In this document: positions 35,827 to 43,548 of the stretch, one piece after another
How the letters are laid out: the number at the start of each line of letters is the position of its first letter
How positions within the stretch are numbered: the stretch's first letter is position 1
Origin: Ornithinibacter sp.
GTDB taxonomy: Bacteria; Actinomycetota; Actinomycetes; Actinomycetales; Dermatophilaceae
Length of the DNA: 64,000 nt
Reading direction: 5' to 3'
NCBI GenBank assembly: GCA_029266735.1
Contig: JAQSWG010000008.1
Location: 18,895 to 82,894, forward strand
Translations under genes and position numbers: made by a program
Notes under the pieces: model-generated
Seen by the model: only the letters and a program-made list of their open reading frames with translations
Told to the model about the DNA's origin: nothing
Databases searched by the model: none

Positions 35827-35846
35827 GGCCCGTCGCGCCGCCGGAC

Positions 35847-35852
35847 TAGGTT
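35847..35852 (+). promoter_or_regulatory. -10 element TAGGTT, leaderless maf
   Basis: TAGGTT ends 7 bases before ATG 35860; no SD. Confidence 0.55.
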
Positions 35853-35859
35853 TGCGCGT

Positions 35860-36612
35860 ATGCCGTCCGCCCACCCGACGCTGCTCCTCGCCTCCGCCTC
35901 CCCCGCCCGTCGCAGCGCCCTCGTTGCCGCGGGCGTGGAGCCACTGGTGCGCGTCTCGTCGGTCGACGAGGACGACGTCGTCGCAGCGGCCGAGGCCGGG
36001 CAGGGCCGCCTGGCGGCAGCCGACGTCGCGCTCCTCCTCGCGCGGGCGAAGGCGGAGGACGTCGTCACGGCGCTGGAGCACGACGTCCTCGACGTGGACC
36101 ACGGAGGGAGTGCAGTCGATGGGGACGGTGCCGGTGAGACTGTCGACGGCGGCGGCCGCCGTGACGACCCGGACGACGGGGGCCTGATCGTCCTCGGGTG
36201 CGACTCCGTCCTCGAGCTCGACGGCGAGGTCCACGGGAAACCCGCCGATGCCGGGGAGGCGGTCGAGCGCTGGCGACGGATGCGGGGACGGACCGGCCAC
36301 CTGCACACCGGACACTGGCTCGTGGACCTGCGCGATGGTGCCCAGGGCGGCTCCGGAGGGATGGTGGGCGGAACGGCGACGACGACGGTGTACTTCGCGG
36401 CGGTGGACGACGCCGAAGTCGACGCGTACGTCGCGACCGGCGAGCCGCTGCAGGTGGCCGGCGCCTTCACGCTCGACGGGCTCGGCGGCCCCTATGTCGC
36501 CGGCATCGAGGGTGACCCCAGCAACGTCGTCGGGGTCTCGCTCCCGTTCGTCCGGGACCTCCTCCGTGAGCTCGGGGTCACCTGGCACGACCTGCGCCGC
36601 CCCACCCGCTGA
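35860..36612 (+). CDS. maf: Maf family nucleoside triphosphate pyrophosphatase
   Basis: Maf hydrolyses non-canonical or excess NTPs (dTTP, UTP or modified pyrimidines) to NMP and PPi. The protein has LLLASASPARRSALVAAGV, CDSVLELDGEVHGKP, TGHWLVDL and EPLQVAGAFTLDGLGGPYVAGIEGDPSNVVGVSLP. At 250 residues it is longer than most Maf proteins because of an acidic Gly/Asp-rich insert at about residues 76-107. Its place after accE, although separated here by four genes, recalls Rv3282. Confidence 0.92.
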   Translation: MPSAHPTLLLASASPARRSALVAAGVEPLVRVSSVDEDDVVAAAEAGQGRLAAADVALLLARAKAEDVVTALEHDVLDVDHGGSAVDGDGAGETVDGGGRRDDPDDGGLIVLGCDSVLELDGEVHGKPADAGEAVERWRRMRGRTGHLHTGHWLVDLRDGAQGGSGGMVGGTATTTVYFAAVDDAEVDAYVATGEPLQVAGAFTLDGLGGPYVAGIEGDPSNVVGVSLPFVRDLLRELGVTWHDLRRPTR

Positions 36613-36622
36613 CCAAGGGGCT

Positions 36623-36700
36623 CCCCGACTTCGTCTGTCAGATCGGCGCCGACGCGCCGCGTACGCGGCGTGTCGCAGCCGTCTGACAGACGAAGTGGGG
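36623..36700. repeat. Nested palindromic intergenic element, copy 2
   Basis: Arms at 36623-36642 and 36682-36700 pair along ACTTCGTCTGTCAGA plus CCCC with one bulged G. Inside, 10-base arms GACGCGCCGC (36651-36660) and 36665-36674 form a second hairpin with loop GTAC. The sequence is homologous along its length to 19464-19543. It lies between convergent maf and accD1-like genes, again a position where a two-way terminator is expected. Confidence 0.8.
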
Positions 36701-36709
36701 CAGGAGGGG

Positions 36710-38341
36710 TCAGACGGGGGGGACGTCGCGGCGCTTGTCGGCGAAGTGCCTGTCCCGCCGCGCGGCATACCGGAGCCGGTGGAGCACCTCGGCCCGCAAG
36801 GCGTCGGCCTCGACGACATGGTCGACGACGAGGTCGGCCGCGAGCCGCTCGAGGTCGACGTCCTCCTCGTACTCCGCCCGGCGTGCCGCGACGAAGGCGG
36901 CCCGGGCGTCAGGCCCCTCGGAGGCCCCCACCTCGGCGATGGTGTTGGCGTAGACCGCGTTCACCGCCGCCTCCGGCCCCATGACCGCGATGCGTGCCGT
37001 GGGGAGGGCGATGGTGGCGTCCGGACCGAAGCCGGGACCGCCCATGGCGTAGAGCCCGGCGCCGTACGCCTTGCGGAGGACGACGCAGACCTGCGGCACC
37101 GTCGCCGACGCGACCGCCGAGACCATCTTGGCGCCGTGCCGGATGATGCCGCCGCGCTCCACCTCGGAGCCGATCATGAACCCCGGCACGTCCGCGAGGT
37201 AGACGAGCGGCACGGAGAACGCGTCGCAGAGCCAGATGAACCGCGACGCCTTGTCGGCCGAGTCGCTGAACAGCACCCCGCCCTTGACGGCAGAGTTGTT
37301 CGCGACGATCCCGACGGTCTCGCCGTCCATCCGGGCGAACCCCACGACGAGCTCTGCCGCATAGAGCGGCTTGACCTCGAAGAAGCTGTGCTCGTCGACG
37401 AGTCCCTCGATGACGTCGTGGACGTCGAACGGCTGGCTCTCCCGCTCCGGCACGGAGAAGCGCGTCAGCGGCTCGGCCGGGTCCTCGGGGTGGTAGGTCG
37501 GGAGCGGCGAGTGCCAGTTGATCGGCAGGTACGAGAAGTAGAGCCGCGCCAGCTCGATCGCCTCGGCGTCGTCGTGGGCCAGCAGGTCGCCCACGCCCGA
37601 GACGGTGCAGTGCATCCTCGCCCCGCCCATCTCCTCGAGCGACACCTTCTCCCCCACGACCATCTCGGCCATCCGCGGGCTGCCGAGGTACATCGAGGCG
37701 TTCCCCTCGACCATGATGATGACGTCGCAGAAGCTGGGGATGTAGGCACCCCCCGCCGCCGACGGACCGAAGAGGCAGCAGATCTGGGGGACCTTGCCGG
37801 AGAGCGCGACCTGGTTGTGGAAGATGCGACCCGCCCCGCGCCGCCCCGGGAACATCTCGACCTGGTCGGTGATCCGTGCCCCCGCGCTGTCGACGAGCCA
37901 GAAGACCGGCAGCTCCTCCCGAAGCGCGGTCTCGGTGGCGCGCACGATCTTCTCCACGGTGCGGGCACCCCACGACCCGGCCTTCACGGTGGGGTCGTTG
38001 GCGATCACCACGACGGGACGGCCGTCGACCATGCCGCGACCGGTGACGACGCCGTCCGCCGGCAGGCCGGGCGCAAGGGCGTTGGCGTAGCGGCCGTCCT
38101 CGACGAAGCTGTCCGGGTCCAGCAGCAGCGCCAGCCTGTCCCGGACGTAGAGCTTGCCCTGGGCGGCGAGCTTCGCGGCGGCCTTCTCCGTCGGTCGCTC
38201 GGATGCCGTGAGCGCGGCCCGGAGCCGGGCCCGCACGTCGGCGACCCGCGGGTCACCGGCAACGCCAGCGTCCTCACGTGCCGAGGCCGTCGAGGCTGCC
38301 GTAGCGGCACCCCGCGTGCCCTGCTCGGGGTCCTGGCTCAC
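36710..38341 (-). CDS. accD1: Acyl-CoA carboxylase beta subunit, methylcrotonyl-CoA type (AccD1/LiuB-like)
   Basis: This 543-residue carboxyltransferase differs from the AccD5 type: FWLVDSAGARITDQVEMFPGRRGAGRIFHNQVALSG, GPSAAGGAYIPSFCDV, GVLFSDSADKASRFIWLCDAF and PGFMIGSEVERGGIIRHGAKM are signatures of methylcrotonyl-CoA carboxylase beta subunits. It would carboxylate 3-methylcrotonyl-CoA in leucine breakdown. GTG 38341 is preferred because GGAGG lies about 7 bases upstream; ATG 38347 abuts the SD. No alpha subunit is adjacent; AccA at 58.2 kb may serve. Co-transcribed with the acyl-CoA dehydrogenase. Confidence 0.9.
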   Translation of the reverse strand: MSQDPEQGTRGAATAASTASAREDAGVAGDPRVADVRARLRAALTASERPTEKAAAKLAAQGKLYVRDRLALLLDPDSFVEDGRYANALAPGLPADGVVTGRGMVDGRPVVVIANDPTVKAGSWGARTVEKIVRATETALREELPVFWLVDSAGARITDQVEMFPGRRGAGRIFHNQVALSGKVPQICCLFGPSAAGGAYIPSFCDVIIMVEGNASMYLGSPRMAEMVVGEKVSLEEMGGARMHCTVSGVGDLLAHDDAEAIELARLYFSYLPINWHSPLPTYHPEDPAEPLTRFSVPERESQPFDVHDVIEGLVDEHSFFEVKPLYAAELVVGFARMDGETVGIVANNSAVKGGVLFSDSADKASRFIWLCDAFSVPLVYLADVPGFMIGSEVERGGIIRHGAKMVSAVASATVPQVCVVLRKAYGAGLYAMGGPGFGPDATIALPTARIAVMGPEAAVNAVYANTIAEVGASEGPDARAAFVAARRAEYEEDVDLERLAADLVVDHVVEADALRAEVLHRLRYAARRDRHFADKRRDVPPV

Positions 38342-38413
38342 CGGCATACCTCCGTCGGTCGTGAGTGCCGAATCGGTCGCCGGGCGACCAGCCCCGCACT
38401 CGAAGCGGGTCGG

Positions 38414-39604
38414 TCAGGCGGTCGGGAGGCCCAGGCCCTTGGCGATGACCATGCGCTGCACCTCGGAGGTACCCTCGCCGATCTCGAGGATCTTGGCATC
38501 CCGGTAGAACCGCGCCACCGGATACTCCTCCATGAAGCCGTTGCCCCCGAAGACCTGCGTCGCGATGCGCGTGGCCGCCACGGCGGCCTCGGAGGTGTAG
38601 AGCTTGGCGACGGCGGCCGCCTGCTTCACCTCGGCGACGGAGCGGCGCCCGGCCTCCTGCTCGTCCTTGAGCCACGCGGCGCGGTAGGTCACCAGCCGGG
38701 CGTTCTCCTCCATGACGGCGAGGTCGGCGATGGGGAACGCCACGCCCTGGTTGGCGCCGATGGGCCGGCCGAACGCGGTCCGGCTCGTCGCGTATGCCGT
38801 GGCCTCCTCCCGCATCCGCGTGATGAGCCCCAGCGCGAGGGCGCTGATCGCGATGCGCCCGTCATCGAGGGTCTTGAGGAACTGGCGGAAGCCGTGGCCA
38901 CGCGCGCCGAGCAGGTGGTCCTCCGGCACACGGCATCCGGAGAACGACAGCCCGTGCGTGTCGGAGATGTTCCAGCCGAGCTTGTCGTACGGCGCTTCGA
39001 CGGTGAATCCGGCTGTGCCCGAGGGGATCATGATCGCCGAGATCTCCGCGCGACCTTCCGGATCGGTCCCGGTACGCGCGGTGACGGTGACGACGGAGGT
39101 GATCTCGGTGCCCGAGTTCGTGATGAAGGCCTTGGCTCCGTCGACGACCCACTGGCCGTCCTCGAGCACCGCCTTCGTCCGGGTGGCGCCGGCGTCGCTG
39201 CCGGCATCCGGCTCGGTGAGGCCGAACCCGGCGAGGGCTCGCCCGGCGACGAGGTCGGGGAGGAAGCGCTCCTTCTGGGCGTCGGTGCCGTAGGTGAGGA
39301 TGGGGTTGATGCCGAGCCCCACGCCGGCGGACAGCGTGATCCCGATCGACTGGTCGACCCGGCCGAGCTCCTCGATGGCGATGCACAGGCTCGTGAACGC
39401 GCCGCCGTCCGCGTCCTCGAGCGAGCCGCCGTAGGCCTCCGGCACGACGAGGCCGAACAGGCCCAGGCCCCCCATCTGCGGCACGAGCTCGGTGGGGAAG
39501 TGGTGCGCGCGGTCCCACTTCGCGACGTGGGGCTCGACGGCCTGGGTGGCGAAGTCGCGCACGACCTCGCGGAAGTCCTCGTGGTCCTGGCTCAGCTCGA
39601 ACAT
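38414..39604 (-). CDS. Acyl-CoA dehydrogenase (FadE19/isovaleryl-CoA dehydrogenase-like), 396 aa
   Basis: The enzyme has the full FAD-dependent fold: GFGLTEPDAGSDAGATRTKA (flavin site), FITNSGTEITSVVTVTA, KLGWNISDTHGLSFSGCRVPEDHLLG, and QVFGGNGFMEEYPVARFYRDAKILEIGEGTSEVQ with the catalytic Glu. With the AccD1-like carboxylase and LiuR-type regulator it fits oxidation of isovaleryl-CoA or another branched acyl-CoA. ATG 39604 follows AAAGGGG by 6 bases. It is transcribed away from the regulator gene, with a palindromic operator between. Confidence 0.88.
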   Translation of the reverse strand: MFELSQDHEDFREVVRDFATQAVEPHVAKWDRAHHFPTELVPQMGGLGLFGLVVPEAYGGSLEDADGGAFTSLCIAIEELGRVDQSIGITLSAGVGLGINPILTYGTDAQKERFLPDLVAGRALAGFGLTEPDAGSDAGATRTKAVLEDGQWVVDGAKAFITNSGTEITSVVTVTARTGTDPEGRAEISAIMIPSGTAGFTVEAPYDKLGWNISDTHGLSFSGCRVPEDHLLGARGHGFRQFLKTLDDGRIAISALALGLITRMREEATAYATSRTAFGRPIGANQGVAFPIADLAVMEENARLVTYRAAWLKDEQEAGRRSVAEVKQAAAVAKLYTSEAAVAATRIATQVFGGNGFMEEYPVARFYRDAKILEIGEGTSEVQRMVIAKGLGLPTA

Positions 39605-39669
39605 CGGGCGCCCCTTTGCGCGGAGGTGGCCGGCCCCGGGTCACGGGTGCACGGCATACGGTGACGGTG

Positions 39670-39685
39670 TTGACGTTGACGTCAA
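39670..39685. promoter_or_regulatory. LiuR-type operator palindrome
   Basis: TTGACGTTGACGTCAA is a 16-bp sequence with perfect 7-bp arms around TG, followed by AACGTAAA-like half-site extensions up to 39691. It resembles the known LiuR consensus (TTNACGTNNACGTNAA type). It lies in the 102-bp space between the divergent acyl-CoA dehydrogenase and merR genes, so it can control both. Confidence 0.7.
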
Positions 39686-39693
39686 CGTAAAGC

Positions 39694-39699
39694 AATACT
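39694..39699 (+). promoter_or_regulatory. -10-like element AATACT for liuR
   Basis: AATACT ends 7 bases before ATG 39707, 8 bases after the operator palindrome, so a bound repressor would block it. The match to -10 is modest. Confidence 0.35.
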
Positions 39700-39706
39700 C
39701 CCCGGT

Positions 39707-40132
39707 ATGCCAACCCCCGCCGCGGTGCCGACTCGTGCTGTCGACGCGGACCAGCGGGAGCGCACCTGGTCGATCGCCGAGGTGGCCGCCGAGTTCGGGG
39801 TGACGCACCGCACGGTGCGGCACTACGAGGAGCTCGGGCTCATCACGCCCGAGCGTCGGGGCACCACGCGGATCTACCACCGCCGCGACCGCACGAGGCT
39901 CGGGCTCATCCTGCGTGGCAAGCGGCTCGGGTTCCCGCTCGAGGAGATCCGCACGATCATCGACCTCTACGACGCGCCACGTGGCCGGCGGAGCCAGCTC
40001 GAGTACGTCCTCGGGCAGATCGACGAGCGGCGGGCCGACCTCGAGCAGCGCCGGCGCGACCTCGACGCGGCGCTGGCCGAGCTCACCGAGTTCGAGCGCC
40101 GCTGCCGGGCGGACCTCGACCTCCTGGGCTGA
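39707..40132 (+). CDS. liuR: MerR family regulator, LiuR-like, 141 aa
   Basis: The HTH reads SIAEVAAEFGVTHRTVRHYEELGLITPERRGTTRIYHRRDRTRL, then LILRGKRLGFPLEEIRTIIDLYD and a coiled coil IDERRADLEQRRRDLDAALAELTEFERRC. This is the pattern of LiuR, which controls leucine/isovalerate catabolic genes and responds to acyl-CoA intermediates. Divergence from the acyl-CoA dehydrogenase-AccD1 operon and the palindromic operator support this. It lacks the C-terminal Cys cluster of SoxR, so it is not a redox sensor. Confidence 0.88.
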   Translation: MPTPAAVPTRAVDADQRERTWSIAEVAAEFGVTHRTVRHYEELGLITPERRGTTRIYHRRDRTRLGLILRGKRLGFPLEEIRTIIDLYDAPRGRRSQLEYVLGQIDERRADLEQRRRDLDAALAELTEFERRCRADLDLLG

Positions 40133-40198
40133 GTGGAGCGCCCGGCACGGGTGCCTTCTCGGTCGGCCAGCGGGCACCCACCTCGTCGGGACGTGCGG

Positions 40199-40233
40199 CA
40201 GGGCCGACACCACGCCTCATGGTGCCGGCCCTG
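40199..40233. terminator. Hairpin between convergent genes
   Basis: CAGGGCCGACACCA (40199-40212) pairs with TGGTGCCGGCCCTG (40220-40233) with one mismatch and a 7-base loop. It lies between the 3' ends of liuR and the secreted protein gene. There is no strong U-run. Confidence 0.65.
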
Positions 40234-40290
40234 TCGTCTCACGTCGTCGCGCTCAGCCCGTCAGGCTCGCGACGCATGTCAGCTACCTCC

Positions 40291-42033
40291 TCACGGGTCC
40301 ACGGTGACGGTGCACGTCAGCGTGACCACCGGGTCGGTGGGCAGCAGGTTGGTGACGGTGAGTGAGCCGTCGCCGTTGGCCCCGGTCGAGCCGTTGACCG
40401 TGCCATCGGCGCCGACGCAGCTGATCGTGGAGGCGGTGCCGCCGTCGACCTGGCTGTCGACGGAGACCGTGACGTTCGTCAACGGGGTGTTGTGGAACGC
40501 GATCGTCTCACCAGCGAACGGGTCGTCGGCGCAGGTGGCCGTGTTGTCCACGGTCACGGTCTTGTCCGCCTCACCCAGGTAGCCCGCTGGCGTGGACTCG
40601 TGCACGGTGTAGTCGCCGAAGTTGAGCCCGTCGAAGCACGCGACGCCGTTCGCGTCGGTCGCCTTGGTGACACCGTTGACCGTGAAGTCGACGCCGGCGT
40701 GCGGGTGGTCACCTGGACCGTCCGCGGCGTGCTTGCGGGTCTTGGTGACCTCGATCGCGCCCACCTGGAGCGTGTTGGTGTACGTGCAGTCGACCGTGTC
40801 CAGTGCCTTCAGGTCGAAGCTCACCGTACCGGTGGCGAGGTCGGTCAGGACCGTCGTGCCGTGCGAGGTGTCGCTCGCGGAGCAGTCCAGGCCGGTGAGC
40901 TCGAAGTTCGGGCCCGGGTCGCTCTCGGTCACGCTGTAGCTACCGGCGAACACGGTGCTGCCGTAGTCGCGGTTCTCGCCGTTCTTCAGGGCGAACGTCG
41001 CCGGGTCGAGCCCGCCGGTCGTCGTGTAGTTGAAGGTCGTGTCCGTCGGGTCAGGGCTCGGGTTCGTCACCTTGCGGATGATGACCCCACCGCAGTTCGC
41101 GATGTTGATGTCACCCGGTCCGACGAGGTCCTTCATCTGCGCGGTCGCCGAGTTCCCGGACGACCGGCTCACGGCGTACGCCTTGCCGAAGGCGGTGCAT
41201 TCATCGGCCGAGAAGACGCCGGCGTCGGTGAGGTTGATGCCGGCCTCACCGAACTCGTTCAGCTGAAGGGTCTCCGGCGGGCTGGGAGCGATCGTGTCGA
41301 CGACCGGCCCCACCAGTGAGGTGTTGACCTTGCCCTCGGCGAAGCCCAGGGCTGTGAGGTCCACCGATTCTCCCCAGCACGGCGGGCTGTTGCTGCCCAC
41401 CTCGCAGGACCCGCTGAGGATCCAACGCCGCATGGTGATCGTCGGGTTGTCTGTCGAGCTGCCTTCGAAGTCGTAGACGACGAGCATGTCGCCCTCAGTG
41501 CGTTCGACCAGCCCGTCTGAGCCGGCCGGACAGAGCACGTCGCTCTGGTTGAACTCGAAGCCGATGTGCGCCGACGGCGAGGTGGTGTTCTGCGGAATGC
41601 GCACCCAGGCCAGGTTGAGGTAGATGTCCCCGTCGACGGTGTTGCTCGATACGTAGACTCGCTTGAGGTCGTCCTTGTTGGGCGCCTTGGCACCGATGAC
41701 GGAGGCGCACTCCTTGTCCTGCTTGGTCCCGCCGGCGAAGGCGGAATCAGAGGTGGTCGCGGAGGCGTCCTCGAGACCGGTGAGAGCCCACCCGGATGCG
41801 ACGGTCTTGCTCGTCGTGCGCGAGGGCGCAGTGCCGGTCCACGTGGTGGGGGCGAAGCCGTTCCAGTCGAAGGTCGAGTCGACAACGAGGTTGCCGTCGT
41901 CGTCCTCGAATCCCGAGGCGGTCCCCACCGGACCCGCAACGGCCATCACTGCCAGACCGAGTGATGCCACCATTGCGACGGCAAGCACCATGGCTCGCCG
42001 ACTGGAGCGCTTCAGCGTTGATTCCTTGTTCAT
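40291..42033 (-). CDS. Secreted protein with prealbumin-like/DUF5979-type domains, 580 aa
   Basis: A Sec signal peptide (Arg/Lys-rich start, MVLAVAMVASLGLAVMAVAGPVG, cleavage near ATASG at about residue 38-41) leads to a beta-rich ectodomain. From about residue 330 there are repeated Ig/prealbumin-like units: GGVIIRKVTNPSP, FALKNGENRDYGSTVFAGSYSVTESDPG, AIEVTKTRKHAADGPGDHPHAGVDFTVNGVTKATDANGVACFDGLNFGDYTVHE. Such domains build cell-surface or pilin-like proteins. No LPXTG, membrane anchor or lipobox is present and the protein ends TCTVTVDP, so it is probably released. Cys residues are numerous for such a protein. RBS GGAC lies 5 bases upstream of ATG 42033. Confidence 0.82.
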   Translation of the reverse strand: MNKESTLKRSSRRAMVLAVAMVASLGLAVMAVAGPVGTASGFEDDDGNLVVDSTFDWNGFAPTTWTGTAPSRTTSKTVASGWALTGLEDASATTSDSAFAGGTKQDKECASVIGAKAPNKDDLKRVYVSSNTVDGDIYLNLAWVRIPQNTTSPSAHIGFEFNQSDVLCPAGSDGLVERTEGDMLVVYDFEGSSTDNPTITMRRWILSGSCEVGSNSPPCWGESVDLTALGFAEGKVNTSLVGPVVDTIAPSPPETLQLNEFGEAGINLTDAGVFSADECTAFGKAYAVSRSSGNSATAQMKDLVGPGDINIANCGGVIIRKVTNPSPDPTDTTFNYTTTGGLDPATFALKNGENRDYGSTVFAGSYSVTESDPGPNFELTGLDCSASDTSHGTTVLTDLATGTVSFDLKALDTVDCTYTNTLQVGAIEVTKTRKHAADGPGDHPHAGVDFTVNGVTKATDANGVACFDGLNFGDYTVHESTPAGYLGEADKTVTVDNTATCADDPFAGETIAFHNTPLTNVTVSVDSQVDGGTASTISCVGADGTVNGSTGANGDGSLTVTNLLPTDPVVTLTCTVTVDP

Positions 42034-42420
42034 GTGTCCTGCCCCAGACCGCGCGACGCGCTCTCGGTCGGACAGAGGAGCGGCGTGCGCGCACGCCGGA
42101 TCGAGATGTGGTGGTGCATGGTGTGGTCCTCCGGAACCCTGATGTCCGTCTCCATCGACATCGGACGCGCAGTGCGCGCCCCGTGTGGCGCACCGAGGCG
42201 CGTCCAGCCCGGGTCGAGGCGAGGCCCCGTGGAGGCCGACGCCGGCAGTGGTCACCCACCGCCTCGCATCCTGCTCCCATCCCTCGTCGTCGCCTATGGC
42301 CCGTTGTGACTATTTCTTCACCAGATCACGATGAACCTTGACTTTGCGTCACTTCCGTCCCGGAGACCCCGACGGCAGTCTGCCGCCACAAAGGTGGGTG
42401 ACCCTCGGCAGACCACCACA
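42034..42420. other. 387-bp non-coding region with AT-richer island
   Basis: This gap lies upstream of the secreted protein gene and downstream of a PfkB gene, both reverse strand. No ORF in it looks real. A stretch near 42302-42355 (TGTGACTATTTCTTCACC and following) is clearly less GC-rich than its surroundings and could hold the promoter of the secreted protein; AATAGT on the reverse strand is a possible -10. If so, the message has a leader of more than 250 bases. Confidence 0.5.
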
Positions 42421-43362
42421 TCAAGGGAGGGACGTCTCAGCACGCCCGCCGGCCCCGAGGAAGGCGTCGATCTCAACGCGCGTGGGCGCCGTGTCCGGGC
42501 CACGTCGGGTGACCTTGATGGCGCCCGCGGCATTCGCGCGCGCCGCGGCCTCGGTCCACGACAGACCCGAGGCCCGCTCCGCGAGAAGCACGCCCGTGTG
42601 TGTGTCGCCTGCACCGTTGGTGTCGACCGGTGGTCGTGGGTGACCCGGCAGGTATGCCGTGCGCCCGCCCTCGCGCACGACGCACCCCCGCGGCCCGTCA
42701 CGGACGATCGTCACGGCATCCGGTGACAGCAGGGTGGCGACCATCTCGGCGGTCTCCTCCATCCCGGAGACGCCGGCGAGCGCAGCGGCCTCCTCGGCGT
42801 TGCTGGTCCACACAGAGGTGCGGGCCAGGACGGCATCGCGCGTTGCGGGGTCCAGCTCGGCGAAAGTGGCGCCCGGGTCGAGAACCACGACGACACCCTG
42901 CGGGAGGGTCTCCAGCCACTCGACGAGGGGGTCGCGGGTGCGTCCGACAAGGGAGTACCCGCTGACGCAGACGAGGTCACCGGCCGCGGGGGCCGCCGCG
43001 GACAGCGACTGGACGGTGATGTGGCGCTCCGCCCCCTGCGTCGTCACGAACGACCGCTCCGCAGTGGGCTCCACGAGCACGACGCACACCCCCGTGTCGC
43101 GGTCAGGCACCGGAGGAGAGGCGACCTCCACCCCCTCGGCGCGAAGTGCTGCGCGGACCAGGTCACCGTTCGGCCCGGTTCCCACGGCCCCGGCGTGGAC
43201 GCAGGTGGCCCCGGAGCGGGCAGCGGCCAGGAGGATCGTCACGGCTCCACCGGCATACCGACGGTAGGACGTCGCCATGACGTTGCCGCCTCGGGCGGGA
43301 AGATGGGGCACTTCCATCACGGCATCCACCAGCGCCTGCGCGGTGTGGATGACCCGAGGCAT
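42421..43362 (-). CDS. PfkB family carbohydrate kinase (ribokinase-like), 313 aa
   Basis: This is a ribokinase-fold sugar kinase: MATSYRRYAGGAVTILLAAARSGATCVHAGAVGTGPNGDLVRAAL, DTGVCVVLVEPTAERSFVTTQGAE, and the catalytic VDTNGAGDTHTGVLLAERASG with the base Asp. Phosphorylates a sugar or nucleoside; the substrate is unknown. It stands alone, with no transporter or isomerase close by. ATG 43362 has CATACT 7 bases upstream, which is part of a GGCATACT string. Confidence 0.85.
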   Translation of the reverse strand: MPRVIHTAQALVDAVMEVPHLPARGGNVMATSYRRYAGGAVTILLAAARSGATCVHAGAVGTGPNGDLVRAALRAEGVEVASPPVPDRDTGVCVVLVEPTAERSFVTTQGAERHITVQSLSAAAPAAGDLVCVSGYSLVGRTRDPLVEWLETLPQGVVVVLDPGATFAELDPATRDAVLARTSVWTSNAEEAAALAGVSGMEETAEMVATLLSPDAVTIVRDGPRGCVVREGGRTAYLPGHPRPPVDTNGAGDTHTGVLLAERASGLSWTEAAARANAAGAIKVTRRGPDTAPTRVEIDAFLGAGGRAETSLP

Positions 43363-43369
43363 GCGCCGA

Positions 43370-43375
43370 AGTATG
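43370..43375 (-). promoter_or_regulatory. -10 element CATACT, leaderless PfkB gene
   Basis: On the reverse strand CATACT ends 7 bases before ATG 43362 and overlaps one GGCATAC motif. Confidence 0.4.
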
Positions 43376-43432
43376 CCGGGGCGCCGCCGGACCGGCGAGG
43401 GATGGCCAGTGGTCCTCCGCCCGGCCTGGGAG

Positions 43433-43470
43433 GGGCCACTGGCCACCCCTCGTGGTCATCCACAGCGTCG
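43433..43470 (+). repeat. 38-bp direct repeat, left copy flanking DUF559-type gene
   Basis: GGGCCACTGGCCACCCCTCG, then TGGTCATCCACAGCGTCG. It matches 44502-44539 at 35 of 38 positions. Its left part also forms a hairpin with GGATGGCCAGTGGTCCTCC just upstream. Confidence 0.85.
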
Positions 43471-43519
43471 CCATGGACGAGCCACGATCAACACCGCTTC
43501 CGAAGGCCTGGTCGATGCC

Positions 43520-43548
43520 GTCATGCCCGAAGACCCTTCGGGCATGAC
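43520..43548 (+). promoter_or_regulatory. Perfect 13-bp hairpin over the start codons of the DUF559-type gene
   Basis: GTCATGCCCGAAG, loop ACC, CTTCGGGCATGAC. The two candidate ATG codons (43523 and 43544) sit in opposite arms, so both would be hidden if the RNA folds. Confidence 0.7.

Noticed and set aside
36248..39664. Forward ORF of 1138 codons
   Set aside because: It runs antisense through the AccD1-like and acyl-CoA dehydrogenase genes, which have clear family motifs; its translation is low-complexity Arg/Gly/His.
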